This document shows positions 1 through 8,041 of a stretch of 64,000 nucleotides of DNA, in pieces. Position 1 is the first letter of the stretch; every line of letters starts with the position of its first letter. The notes under the pieces were generated by a model. That model saw nothing but the letters and a program-made list of their open reading frames with translations. It ran no database searches and was not told the origin of the DNA. Position numbers and translations under genes: made by a program. Source of the DNA: an uncultured Nesterenkonia sp. (GTDB lineage: Bacteria > Actinomycetota > Actinomycetes > Actinomycetales > Micrococcaceae); contig CAMIAK010000009.1 of NCBI GenBank assembly GCA_946222885.1, positions 62,001 to 126,000 on the forward strand. The letters are read 5' to 3'.

Positions 1-1
1 C

Positions 2-637
2 GTGGTGGGGCTCTGGAAGGAGGACCGGAACACGTTCTGGTTCCTGATCTCCTCCGCGGTCTACCGCGACGGGCTCTCCGCGGTGTTCACCTATGGGGCC
101 ATCCTGGGCGTGGGCGTCTACGGGATCGCAGCCGGGGACATCCTGCTCTTCGGCATCGCCGGGAACGTGGTGGCCGCCCTGGGCGCCTTCGCCGGCGGCT
201 GGTTCGACGACCGCACCGGGCCGCGGCAGGTGATCATGTTCTGCGTGGGGTCGCTGGTCGCCGTCGGGACGGTGCTGTACTTCCTGGACGTGGAGCGCGA
301 GGTCCTCGGGATGACGCTGACCCCGGAGACGTCCTTCTGGATCTTCGGACTGGCGCTGTGCCTGTTCGTGGGGCCGGCGCAGGCCTCCTCGCGGGCGTTC
401 CTGGGCCGGCTGGCCCCGCCGGACCGGGCGGGCGAGCTGTTCGGGCTCTACGCGACCGCCGGGCGCAGCGTCTCCTTCCTGACCCCGGCGCTGATCAGCC
501 TGACCCTCTGGGCGGTCGGAGGCCAGAAGGCGATCATCATCGGAGTGGTGACGATCCTGGCGGCGGGGATGCTGATGCTGCTGCTGGTCCGCAATCCGGA
601 AGGCCCGGCGAAGATGCGTGAGAAGAGCCTGCGGTAG
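2..637 (+). CDS. MFS transporter, UMF1/Atg22-like, 3' part
   Basis: This is the C-terminal 211 residues of a major facilitator superfamily permease; the true start lies before the window. At least five hydrophobic segments are visible, and the loop GGWFDDRTGPRQV is the cytoplasmic motif A (GxxxDRxGpR type) between two helices. The segment with PAQASSRAFLGRLAPP resembles the UMF1 (Atg22-like) branch, whose bacterial members are mostly uncharacterized exporters. The frame closes at TAG and is followed by a convergent gene. Family assignment rests on pattern recognition; the substrate is unknown. Confidence 0.75.
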   Translation: MVGLWKEDRNTFWFLISSAVYRDGLSAVFTYGAILGVGVYGIAAGDILLFGIAGNVVAALGAFAGGWFDDRTGPRQVIMFCVGSLVAVGTVLYFLDVEREVLGMTLTPETSFWIFGLALCLFVGPAQASSRAFLGRLAPPDRAGELFGLYATAGRSVSFLTPALISLTLWAVGGQKAIIIGVVTILAAGMLMLLLVRNPEGPAKMREKSLR

Positions 638-753
638 CAGCCGGTCAGGCGATGATAATGCGGCGCCGGCGTCGGTTACGGGGCCGCCTCCGCACTTTCC
701 GTGCCTGATGGACCGAAAATGGTCCCCCGCGCGACGAAAATTGCGGAAAACGT

Positions 754-1683
754 TCAGCACTCATCCAACGTCCTACGCACTTCGAACACGGTGCGCCGAA
801 AGCCGTCGCGGGCATCCTCGTCGTAATAGCGCAGCACAGTCCACCCACGGCTACTGAAGTACCGGTCCACCCACCGATGCTGCTTGGCGCGGACGGCGTC
901 AAAATGGACCTGACCGTCGTACTGAAGAGCGATCCTCTGCTCCACGTAGGCGGCGTCGGCCTGTGGGGAGCGCGGGTCCTGCGGATCGGCAGGGACCTGC
1001 AGCTCAGGCTCGGGGAGCCCGGCGCGGACCAGAGCCAGCCGCATCCGCGTCTCCTGAGCAGAGTCGGCGCCCACCCGGACCTGACGCAGGGCCGCGGAGG
1101 CGAGGCGGTGGCCGCTCACGTTGTGGTGCCCGTCCAGATAGGCGGCGAGCGCCTCGATGCTGCTGTAGGGGCAGTGCCTTTCCTCGTACTGGGGCCGCGG
1201 CCGGCGGACCAGAGCATCACCCAGGGCGATCAGCTCATCGAGCCGCAGCACGGTGGCACACTCGAGAAACATCCGCTCTGCACTGCTGACCGGCAGCTGT
1301 CCCACCGTACGGAGCTCATCAGCGGGGACTGCCTGCTGATGAGGGATGACTCCTGCTCTGCGGACGGCTGCCCGATGGGCGGGGACGCTGATATGCAGAT
1401 CATGTGCGACCCGGCGAGGCAGGGGAAGGCCTGCGAGGACTGCAGGTGTGGTGTGGGAGACCCACGCCTCCGGTCGGAGCGCGATGACTCCTCGGGCTCG
1501 CATCCGTAGGAGGTCTGTGGGTTCCAAGCTCGCGGCGATGTCACGTTCGAGATAGACCCCGGAACCGATCGACCGGATGTCACGACGCCGGAGACGGTCC
1601 TCGGACACTCCGTGGGCCCTCAGAGCGGCTGCTGTGAGCGGCTCGCCGCGCAGTGCGAGCGGCAGGGGCAGAGGAGAAGCCAT
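754..1683 (-). CDS. AbiEi-like / DUF559-like protein
   Basis: This 309-residue protein has an N-terminal region like the winged-helix part of AbiEi antitoxin-family proteins (about residues 10-100) and a C-terminal region like the VSR/DUF559 endonuclease fold (LQYDGQVHF, then HRWVDRYFSSRGWTVLRY near the end). Typical DUF559 proteins have Glu where this one has Gln before YDG, so nuclease activity is doubtful. No AbiEii toxin lies beside it; it follows dcd on the same strand beyond a long inverted repeat. The start at the MASPLPLPL methionine keeps the frame clear of that repeat; an upstream ATG would run through it. Such solitary proteins are common in Actinobacteria and their role is unknown. 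Confidence 0.6.
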   Translation of the reverse strand: MASPLPLPLALRGEPLTAAALRAHGVSEDRLRRRDIRSIGSGVYLERDIAASLEPTDLLRMRARGVIALRPEAWVSHTTPAVLAGLPLPRRVAHDLHISVPAHRAAVRRAGVIPHQQAVPADELRTVGQLPVSSAERMFLECATVLRLDELIALGDALVRRPRPQYEERHCPYSSIEALAAYLDGHHNVSGHRLASAALRQVRVGADSAQETRMRLALVRAGLPEPELQVPADPQDPRSPQADAAYVEQRIALQYDGQVHFDAVRAKQHRWVDRYFSSRGWTVLRYYDEDARDGFRRTVFEVRRTLDEC

Positions 1684-1754
1684 GCCTCCAGCCTGCCCTG
1701 ATCCGCAGAAATTCGTTTTCGTCGTCCACAGGCTGCTTGACCTCCCCCATCTGT

Positions 1755-1813
1755 TCAGCAATTTCCGGTGCCAACGGACCTGATTTCGGCCTTTTGGCAC
1801 CGGAAATTGCTGA
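1755..1813. terminator. Long perfect inverted repeat downstream of dcd
   Basis: Arms 1755-1774 and 1794-1813 are perfect 20-bp reverse complements separated by 19 nt. The element lies just after the dcd stop codon on the minus strand and before the next gene. No T-tract follows, so it is either a T-less actinobacterial terminator or another structured element. Confidence 0.6.
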
Positions 1814-1834
1814 GGCCACGGGGCCGGAGCCTCC

Positions 1835-2431
1835 CTACTGAATGATGGTGCGGTGGAAGTTCGCGTGGGAGCGCGACGCCGTCGGGCCCCGCTGCCCCTG
1901 GTACCGCGATTGGTGGGCCTGCGAGCCGTAGCCGTGCTCCGCCGGGGAGGTCAGCCGGAAGAAGCAGAGCTGGCCGATCTTCGAGCCCGGCCACAGCTTG
2001 ATCGGCAGGGTCGCCATATTCGAGAGCTCCAGGGTCACCTGGCCCGAGAAGCCCGGGTCGATGAAGCCGGCGGTGGAGTGGGTCAGCAGGCCCAGCCGGC
2101 CCAGCGAGGACTTGCCCTCCAGGCGGGCGGCGACGTCGGCCGGCAGCGTCACCTGCTCATAGGTCGCCCCGAGCACGAACTCGCCGGGATGCAGGACGAA
2201 GGGCTCCTGCGGGTCCACCTCCACCAGGCGGGTGAGGTCGGGCTGCTCCACCGAGGGGTCGATATGCGCGTATTTGTGGTTGTCGAAGAGCCGGAACATC
2301 CGCTCCAGGCGCACGTCCACGCTGGAGGGCTGGATCATGGACTCGTCGAGCGGGTCCAGCTGGATGCGGCCGGCGTCGAGCTCTGCGCGGATGTCTCTGT
2401 CGGAAAGCAGCACGGGTCCACGATATTGCAT
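1835..2431 (-). CDS. dcd: dCTP deaminase (actinobacterial Dcd)
   Basis: Dcd deaminates dCTP to dUTP; mycobacterial relatives also hydrolyse dUTP to dUMP, and that bifunctional form is expected here. The 198-residue length is usual. Diagnostic segments are LLSDRDIRAELDAGRI near the start, QPSSVDVRL, the active-site segment GKSSLGRLGLLTHSTAGF and the terminal SRYQGQRGPT nucleotide-binding tail. The ATG at 2431 has a GGAG 7 nt upstream; a GTG six codons later lacks one. The open frame continues upstream only as antisense to the next gene and is not part of the protein. Confidence 0.95.
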   Translation of the reverse strand: MQYRGPVLLSDRDIRAELDAGRIQLDPLDESMIQPSSVDVRLERMFRLFDNHKYAHIDPSVEQPDLTRLVEVDPQEPFVLHPGEFVLGATYEQVTLPADVAARLEGKSSLGRLGLLTHSTAGFIDPGFSGQVTLELSNMATLPIKLWPGSKIGQLCFFRLTSPAEHGYGSQAHQSRYQGQRGPTASRSHANFHRTIIQ

Positions 2432-2498
2432 TTCCGCTCTCCGCGAGCCGGGGCGGGCCGTATTGCGTTCCGCGGCTGAATCGTGATCGCGTGGAGGG

Positions 2499-2924
2499 AT
2501 GAGCGAGAACACCAGCCCCCAGTCCGAAGAGCTGCCCTCCCTGGAGCAGGTCCTGATCGCCGGCAAGGACGGCGAGGCCCAGCCGGCCGACGTCGTGCGC
2601 GCCTTCCTGACCAGCACCGTCCACTTCCTGACCCCCAACGAGGTCAGCGACGAGACCAGCAGCGTGAACCCGCTGACCGTGCAGGACCAGGAGGGCAATC
2701 CGCTGATCGCCCTCTTCAGCTCCCAGGAGCAGTTCCCGGCGGAGTACCTGGAGCAGGCCCCGCACTCGGTGGACGCCCCGGGCGTGGCGATCGTGCAGTC
2801 GATCACCGGCGCCGGCGTGATCATCGATCCGGGCGCCGAACACGGCTTCCAGATCTCCGCGGAGGGCATCGAGCGCATCCGCACCGACTTCCTGCAGGCT
2901 GCGGAGGACGCCGAGCAGCAGTAG
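2499..2924 (+). CDS. SseB-family protein
   Basis: This 141-residue acidic soluble protein matches the SseB N-terminal domain family, small proteins with an FSSQEQFPAEY-like core and a C-terminal IDPGAEHGFQIS segment. Family members in Actinobacteria are uncharacterized; the link to type III secretion is historical naming and does not apply here. It is divergent from dcd, with 67 bp between the start codons, and ends against a long inverted repeat shared with the convergent phn operon. No signal peptide or membrane segment is seen. Confidence 0.65.
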   Translation: MSENTSPQSEELPSLEQVLIAGKDGEAQPADVVRAFLTSTVHFLTPNEVSDETSSVNPLTVQDQEGNPLIALFSSQEQFPAEYLEQAPHSVDAPGVAIVQSITGAGVIIDPGAEHGFQISAEGIERIRTDFLQAAEDAEQQ

Positions 2925-2953
2925 GGCTCCTTGCCAGCTGCGGCTCTGCTGAT

Positions 2954-3023
2954 GATTCGAGCGGGGTTTCCGCCCCTATGAGGCCTGAAGACGGCTGATA
3001 AGGGCGGAGACCCCGCTCGAATC
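2954..3023. terminator. Long inverted repeat between convergent genes
   Basis: Arms 2954-2975 and 3002-3023 pair over 22 bp with one G-U, around a 26-nt loop. It sits between the ends of the SseB-like gene (+) and phnE (-), as expected of a bidirectional terminator, but lacks T-tracts and has an unusually large loop. Confidence 0.6.
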
Positions 3024-3040
3024 GCACAGAGGACAGGTCT

Positions 3041-3901
3041 TCAGACGGCGCGGGTGAGCTGGTCCGCGCCGAGCATGCGGCGGCGCACCATGGAGCTCAG
3101 CTGCTCGGCCGCCAGCACCACCACCAGGATCATCAGGATGATCATGAAGGCGGTGTCGAACTGCCGCACGTTGAACGCGGTGGTCAGCTCCCCGCCGATG
3201 CCGCCGGCGCCCACCATGCCGAGCACGGTCGCCCCGCGGATGGACTTCTCCACGCAGTAGAGGCTGGTGGCGGTGAAGGAGGCGAAGGCGGCCGGGAGCA
3301 CAGCGTCCACGACGACGGCGATCCCGCCGGCACCGGTGGAGCGCAGCGCATCGATCGGCCCGCGTTCGACCTCCTCGATGCGTTCGGCGAAGAAGCGCCC
3401 CGCGAAGCCGAGCACGTCCACCGCGATCGCCAGGATGCCGGCCAGCGGCCCCAGCCCCACGGCCATCACGAAGATCAGCGCCCAGACCAGGTCCGGGATC
3501 GCGCGCAGCGTGGTCAGCACGAACCGCATGGCATAGGCCAGCGGCACCAACGGCGTCGTGTTCTGCGCGGCCAGCAGGGCCGCCGGCACTGAGAGGATCA
3601 CGCCGATGACCGTGCCGATCAGCGCGATCTCCACCGTCTCCAGCATGGCCTCGGCCAGCGTGGGGAACCGTTCGGTGTTCGGCGGGATCGCGCCGGTGAC
3701 GAAGTCCCAGATGTTCTCCGGGCCGCGCAGCAGCCGGGCGTAGTCGATGTCCATCCGCCACAGCCCGTGGCCGGCCAGTCCGAGGATCAGCGCCACGATC
3801 GCCAGCGTGGACCAGCGGGGCGTGCGCAGCCGCGGCGGCGCTCCCCTGTCTCCGCCCCCTCCGGAGGGCCGCGCGACGGGGGTCTTGGCCTCAGCGTACA
3901 T
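3041..3901 (-). CDS. phnE: Phosphonate-type ABC transporter permease 1
   Basis: This is the membrane subunit of a phosphonate/phosphite-class importer. The 286 residues hold about six transmembrane helices and the PhnE-type EAA loop around EEVERGPIDALRSTGAGGI, followed by FASFTATSLYCVEKSIRG and GMVGAGGIGGEL, which are hallmark PhnE motifs. The ATG at 3901 overlaps the end of phnC by 11 nt, so translation is coupled. Only one permease gene is present, implying a homodimer, in contrast to the two-permease system near 40 kb. The ligand could be phosphonate, phosphite or a related oxyanion. Confidence 0.9.
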   Translation of the reverse strand: MYAEAKTPVARPSGGGGDRGAPPRLRTPRWSTLAIVALILGLAGHGLWRMDIDYARLLRGPENIWDFVTGAIPPNTERFPTLAEAMLETVEIALIGTVIGVILSVPAALLAAQNTTPLVPLAYAMRFVLTTLRAIPDLVWALIFVMAVGLGPLAGILAIAVDVLGFAGRFFAERIEEVERGPIDALRSTGAGGIAVVVDAVLPAAFASFTATSLYCVEKSIRGATVLGMVGAGGIGGELTTAFNVRQFDTAFMIILMILVVVLAAEQLSSMVRRRMLGADQLTRAV

Positions 3902-4694
3902 AGATCGCGTCCTCATCCTCTGCGGTGTAGAGCCCCTCGAGCTGCTCATCGGCCACCAGCGCCATCCGGGTGTCCATGTCCACGACGCCGTCGCGCAGGG
4001 CCACCACACGGTCTCCGTAGGCGCGGGCCAGCTCCAGCTGGTGCAGGGTGCAGATCAGCGTCAGCCCCTGCTCCTCGGTGACCTCCCACAGCAGGTCCAT
4101 GACGGCGCGCCCCGCCCGCGGGTCCAGGGCGGCCACCGGCTCATCGGCCAGGACCACCTGCGGGCGCTGCATGAGCATCCGGGCGATCGCCACGCGCTGC
4201 TGCTGGCCCCCGGAGAGCTGCTCAGCCCGACGGTCGGCCACGTGGGCCAGGCCCACACGCTCCAGGGCCTCCATGGCCTCCTCGCGCTGCTCGGCGCGTG
4301 CGCTCACGGCGAACCAGTTCCGGGAGGAGCGCACCCGGCCCAGCGAACCATGGATGACATTGGTCAGCACGCTCAGCTCGCGGACCAGGTTGATCTTCTG
4401 GAACACGACGCCGACGTCGCGGCGCAGCGCGGAGATCTCCCGCTTGGAGGCGGTGGTGACCTCGGTGCCGAGCACCTGGACCGAGCCCGACGTCGGGCGC
4501 ACCAGCTTGGTCAGGCACTTCTGCAGCGTGGACTTGCCGGAGCCGTTGGCGCCCAGCAGCACCACGGTCTCGCCGGGGCGCACCTGCAGATCCACGCCTT
4601 TCAGGGCGCGGGTGCCGTTGGCGAACTCCTTGGTCAGCCCCTGGACCTGGATCACCGGGTCATGGGTGGGACGCGGGTCGGAGCTCATGCTCAC
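3891..4694 (-). CDS. phnC: Phosphonate-type ABC transporter ATPase 1
   Basis: This 267-residue ATPase has Walker A GANGSGKST, Q-loop VVFQKINLV, signature LSGGQQQRVAIARML and Walker B VVLADEP, all in canonical order. The KINLVRELSVLTNVIHGSLGR segment is typical of PhnC. It powers import together with phnE downstream and phnD upstream. The GTG start at 4694 overlaps the phnD stop as GTGA; an ATG two codons later is an alternative. All catalytic motifs are intact. Confidence 0.92.
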   Translation of the reverse strand: MSMSSDPRPTHDPVIQVQGLTKEFANGTRALKGVDLQVRPGETVVLLGANGSGKSTLQKCLTKLVRPTSGSVQVLGTEVTTASKREISALRRDVGVVFQKINLVRELSVLTNVIHGSLGRVRSSRNWFAVSARAEQREEAMEALERVGLAHVADRRAEQLSGGQQQRVAIARMLMQRPQVVLADEPVAALDPRAGRAVMDLLWEVTEEQGLTLICTLHQLELARAYGDRVVALRDGVVDMDTRMALVADEQLEGLYTAEDEDAIYVR

Positions 4695-5656
4695 TGCTCG
4701 TCGTCGTCAGGGAGCTCGGCGTAGTCGTCGAAGCCGGCGGCCTCGAAGGCGCGGCGGACCGGGTCGTAGTCGCCGTCCTCGGCGTCCACGAACTCGGAGC
4801 CCAGGTACTTGTCGTTCTCGCCGGTCTGGACGATGGCCTCCAGCAGGACGTCCTGGTTCTCGATCAGCTGCTCCTCCAGGAAGTCGGCGCACTCCTGGCC
4901 CAGGCCGGTGCGGGCCACGAAGAGGTCGTTGGGCAGGTCCGGGCCCTCCTCCAGGAGGACGACCTCGCCCTCGCCGGCGAGCTCGTCGATGGTCTCCTGG
5001 TCATCGATGCCGGTGCCCAGCGCGTCGCCGTCGCCGGCCGCGAAGGCCTCGATGTGGGTGTCGGAGAGCGGGACGACGTCGACGTCGCCGGCGTCGGGAT
5101 CCAGGCCTGCGGAGTCGAGCATCTCCAGCGGGCCGAGGTGGCCGGCGGTGGAGCCGACCTCCTTGGTGATCATCTGGCGGCCGTCGAGGTCCTCCACCGA
5201 TTCGATGTCCGAGTCGGCACGCACGAAGATGGCCGGGCGGTAGTTCTCACGCGTGACGCCCACCAGGGAGATGGCGTCGGCCTCAGCCTTGAGCACCACA
5301 TACTCGGCGGGGCCGGTGAGCAGGACGTCGAGGTCGTCGTACTCCAGCGCGGTGGCCGCGGCGGTGCGCGAGGACATGGGCTGAAACTCGACCTCCAGGC
5401 CGGTGGCCTCCTCCAGCGCGACGCGGAAGTCCTCGAACTCCAGCTGCAGGACCTCCAGGCCCTCCACGCCGGTGTCTGAGAAGCGCAGCGGCTCGGTGCC
5501 ACACACCTCCTGGCCCTCACCGTCGGCGCCGGAGGCGGTCGCCTCGGCGTCGTCGTCGCCGCATGCGGCCAGGGCGAGCAGGGAGACCGCTGCCGTACCG
5601 GCCAGGATCTTGGTGCGGGCCGCCTGGGTGCGGCTGCGGGCTGCGTGGAGGTGCAT
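4691..5656 (-). CDS. phnD: Phosphonate-type substrate-binding lipoprotein 1
   Basis: PhnD-family periplasmic-type receptor, 321 residues. The N-terminus has a basic stretch, a hydrophobic core and lipobox LALAAC, so it should be a lipoprotein anchored outside the membrane. The body contains the PhnD-like LRFSDTGVEGLE, LEYDDLDVLLTGPAEYVVL and TKEVGSTAGHLGP segments; the Ser-Thr-Ala region usually contacts the phosphonate group. The protein is very acidic, as are most exported proteins here. It is the first gene of phnDCE, and the upstream region carries CAGGTGA-type repeats that may be an operator. Confidence 0.9.
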   Translation of the reverse strand: MHLHAARSRTQAARTKILAGTAAVSLLALAACGDDDAEATASGADGEGQEVCGTEPLRFSDTGVEGLEVLQLEFEDFRVALEEATGLEVEFQPMSSRTAAATALEYDDLDVLLTGPAEYVVLKAEADAISLVGVTRENYRPAIFVRADSDIESVEDLDGRQMITKEVGSTAGHLGPLEMLDSAGLDPDAGDVDVVPLSDTHIEAFAAGDGDALGTGIDDQETIDELAGEGEVVLLEEGPDLPNDLFVARTGLGQECADFLEEQLIENQDVLLEAIVQTGENDKYLGSEFVDAEDGDYDPVRRAFEAAGFDDYAELPDDDEQ

Positions 5657-5698
5657 GGTGGATTCCCCTCATGGAATATCGGTGCGGATGATGTCCAA

Positions 5699-5746
5699 CA
5701 GGTGATGTTTCCCCCTCCAGATGACCTGGGTTCTTCCATCAGGTGA
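5699..5746. promoter_or_regulatory. Candidate operator: three CAGGTGA-like heptamers
   Basis: CAGGTGA occurs at 5699-5705 and 5740-5746, and TGACCTG (a one-mismatch inverted copy) at 5722-5728, all between divergent phnD and the AEC carrier. The second and third form a dyad with an 11-nt gap. The recognising protein is unknown. Confidence 0.35.
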
Positions 5747-5852
5747 ACCGGAGCCGAACGCAATATGACGATGACCGCGCCCGGACTCCCCTGAGGACGG
5801 GAGTATTGTGTAGCCGGCAGCAGGACAGGGCGACCGAGGAGCGGGAGGCGGC

Positions 5853-6806
5853 ATGGGGGCGGTTCTCTCCGGGTTCAGCGTCATCTGGCTGATCATCGCC
5901 GTGGGCTACCTGCTGGGCCGCTTCCGGGTGCTGGGCACCGACTCCCGCGTGGTGCTCAGCCGCGTGGTGTTCTTCGTGGCCTCCCCCTGCCTGCTGTTCG
6001 TGACGATCTCCTCCGCCGACGTCGCCGACGTGCTGGGACCCGCCTTCCTCATCGCAGGGATCAGCGCGTTCAGCATGCTGATCATCTACATGGGGCTGGG
6101 CCGGCTGCTGCTGCGACGCCGGCGCTTCTCCGAGCTGATGGTGGGCGGACAGGCCGCCTCGCAGGTCAACGCCGCCAACCTGGGCTTCCCCATCGCCGCC
6201 TATGTGCTCGGGGACATCTCCCTGGCCGCCCCGGTGCTGATGTTCCAGCTGGCGGTCTACCTGCCGCTGCTGGTGGCCACCCTGGACCAGTCCACCCAGC
6301 ACGACGGCGGCTCCGCGTCAGGGTCCCGCGCCTCGGCCGGCCGCCGGGTCGCGCAGACGGCGGGCAACCCGGTGATCATCGGGTCGCTGCTGGGCCTGCT
6401 GTTCTCCTGGCAGCAGTGGAGCTTCCCGGAACCGATCCACAACTCCATCGAGATCCTCTCCGGAGCGGCGATCCCGCTGCTGCTGCTCTCCTTCGGGCTG
6501 TCCCTGGTGGGGAACCGCCCGCTGGACAAATCCTCCGGCCAGCGGCGGGACGTGCTGCTGGCCGTGCTGGTGAAGCTGATCCTCCACCCGCTGCTGGCCT
6601 GGGTGGTCGCCGCCTTCCTGTTCGGCCTGGACGGGCTGGCCCTCTATGCCGCCGTGGTGATGGCCTCACTGCCCACTGCGCAGAACGTGCTGGTCACCGC
6701 CGTGCGCTACCAGACCGGAGAGGCCATGGTCCGGGACACTGTGCTGATCACCACCGTGCTGGCGATCCCTGCGATGGTCGTGGTCGCCGTGCTGCTGGGC
6801 GTGTAG
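5853..6806 (+). CDS. AEC-family transporter
   Basis: This 317-residue protein is an auxin efflux carrier (AEC) family permease with about ten transmembrane helices in two inverted halves. Characteristic segments are GYLLGRFRVLG near the N-terminus, AANLGFPIAAYVLGD in the middle, and PLLLLSFGLSLVG and ASLPTAQNVLVTAVRY in the second half, where the N in QNV is usual. Bacterial AEC proteins export or exchange organic acids such as malate; the substrate cannot be told here. It is divergent from phnD1. The ATG is preceded by a good GGGAGG-type ribosome site. Confidence 0.85.
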   Translation: MGAVLSGFSVIWLIIAVGYLLGRFRVLGTDSRVVLSRVVFFVASPCLLFVTISSADVADVLGPAFLIAGISAFSMLIIYMGLGRLLLRRRRFSELMVGGQAASQVNAANLGFPIAAYVLGDISLAAPVLMFQLAVYLPLLVATLDQSTQHDGGSASGSRASAGRRVAQTAGNPVIIGSLLGLLFSWQQWSFPEPIHNSIEILSGAAIPLLLLSFGLSLVGNRPLDKSSGQRRDVLLAVLVKLILHPLLAWVVAAFLFGLDGLALYAAVVMASLPTAQNVLVTAVRYQTGEAMVRDTVLITTVLAIPAMVVVAVLLGV

Positions 6807-6943
6807 CCGCGGCAGCTGTCCCCGGCCTCGCAGACGCGGGACCTGCACCACGCTCCCGGACAGGGTTGCTAGGCTGAGGCAGACATGACGCTGCCCGTCG
6901 GGACGGAGCGGGCGGCCGCAGGATTACAGGGGATTTCGAGCAG

Positions 6944-8041
6944 ATGAGCCAACAGGGATATCCATTCGGCCACGAGCAGCCGCCCGGACCTCCGGGCCCG
7001 CCCGCTCCCGCACCGCATCCTCCTGCGCAGCAGAAGAGGGGCAGCGGCCTGGTCTGGGCCGCTTGGGGAAGCGTGCTGGCCGTGGCCCTGCTGGCCGGCG
7101 GCGTCGTCGCCTGGCAGGTGGACGAGCGCATCTACACCACGGAGACCTCCGCGGAGAACTACTGGGACGCGCTGCGCTCCGGCAGCGGCTCCGAGGCCGT
7201 CGGATACTTCGACTCGCTGCCCGAGGACGAGGGCAGCGACGCCGTGCTCCTGGACGGCGACCCCTTGGCCCACAGCGCCTCCCTCATCCAGGGCGTGAGC
7301 TTCACCGAGCAGGCCGGCAGCGCCCGGATGAGCTTCACCGTGGGCGAGGAGGAGCACGAGACCGAGGTGCCGATGGTCGACGCCGGCAACCACTGGCTGA
7401 TCTTCGACGACTGGCGGATCGCCCCGGAGGCCGTCACCGACGTCGAGGTCTCCGTGCCCGGCGCCCAGGCCGGCGGCATCGGGCAGATCGAGGTCAACGG
7501 GGAGCCGGTGAACCTGGAGGAGGAGACCGTCACGCTGAGCACCTTCCTGCCCGCGGTCATCGACTTCGACATCGACAGCCAGTGGCTGGGCGGCACCACC
7601 CAGGAGGTCATCGTCACGGAGGAGGACGCATCCGGAGACGAGGACGGCGCGCCCGCCGCCCAGGAGATCACCCTGGACCTGGAGGCCTCCGAGGAGGCCG
7701 AGGAGCTGCTGCACAGCGAGGTCGAGGCCTTCCTCTCAGAATGCGCCGAGCAGCAGGTCCTGATGCCCTCGGGCGGCTGCCCCATGGGCATCGAGACTCC
7801 CAACACCGTGGACTCGGACACCATCAGCTGGGACATGCCGGATGCCTCCGGCACCTCCCTGAGCTTCGACGCCGACGGCTGGCAGGTCTCCGGGCTGGAC
7901 ATGACCGCCACGGTCACCTTCGAGTCCCAGGACCACCACGACGGCGAGGAGCTCGACGAGAGCCACGACGTGCACTTCCGCCTGGACGTCCAGGTGGGCG
8001 CCGACGGCGAGGATCTGATCGTCTCTGTCACAGGTGAATGA
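6944..8041 (+). CDS. Acidic single-pass membrane protein, unknown
   Basis: I do not recognise this 365-residue protein. It has a Pro/Gly-rich cytoplasmic N-terminus of about 35 residues, one transmembrane helix (WAAWGSVLAVALLAGGVVAW) and a long extracellular acidic region rich in Glu and Asp. Two cysteines (near ECAEQ and GGCPMG) may form a disulfide. The stop overlaps the start of the following P-type ATPase as ATGA, so the two are translationally coupled and may act together, for example with the acidic domain holding cations near the pump. That is inference from context. Confidence 0.7.
   Translation: MSQQGYPFGHEQPPGPPGPPAPAPHPPAQQKRGSGLVWAAWGSVLAVALLAGGVVAWQVDERIYTTETSAENYWDALRSGSGSEAVGYFDSLPEDEGSDAVLLDGDPLAHSASLIQGVSFTEQAGSARMSFTVGEEEHETEVPMVDAGNHWLIFDDWRIAPEAVTDVEVSVPGAQAGGIGQIEVNGEPVNLEEETVTLSTFLPAVIDFDIDSQWLGGTTQEVIVTEEDASGDEDGAPAAQEITLDLEASEEAEELLHSEVEAFLSECAEQQVLMPSGGCPMGIETPNTVDSDTISWDMPDASGTSLSFDADGWQVSGLDMTATVTFESQDHHDGEELDESHDVHFRLDVQVGADGEDLIVSVTGE

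Noticed and set aside
2432..2884. N-terminal extension of the dcd reading frame
   Set aside because: It is antisense to the SseB-like gene, lacks Dcd similarity, and the family start with a ribosome site is at 2431.
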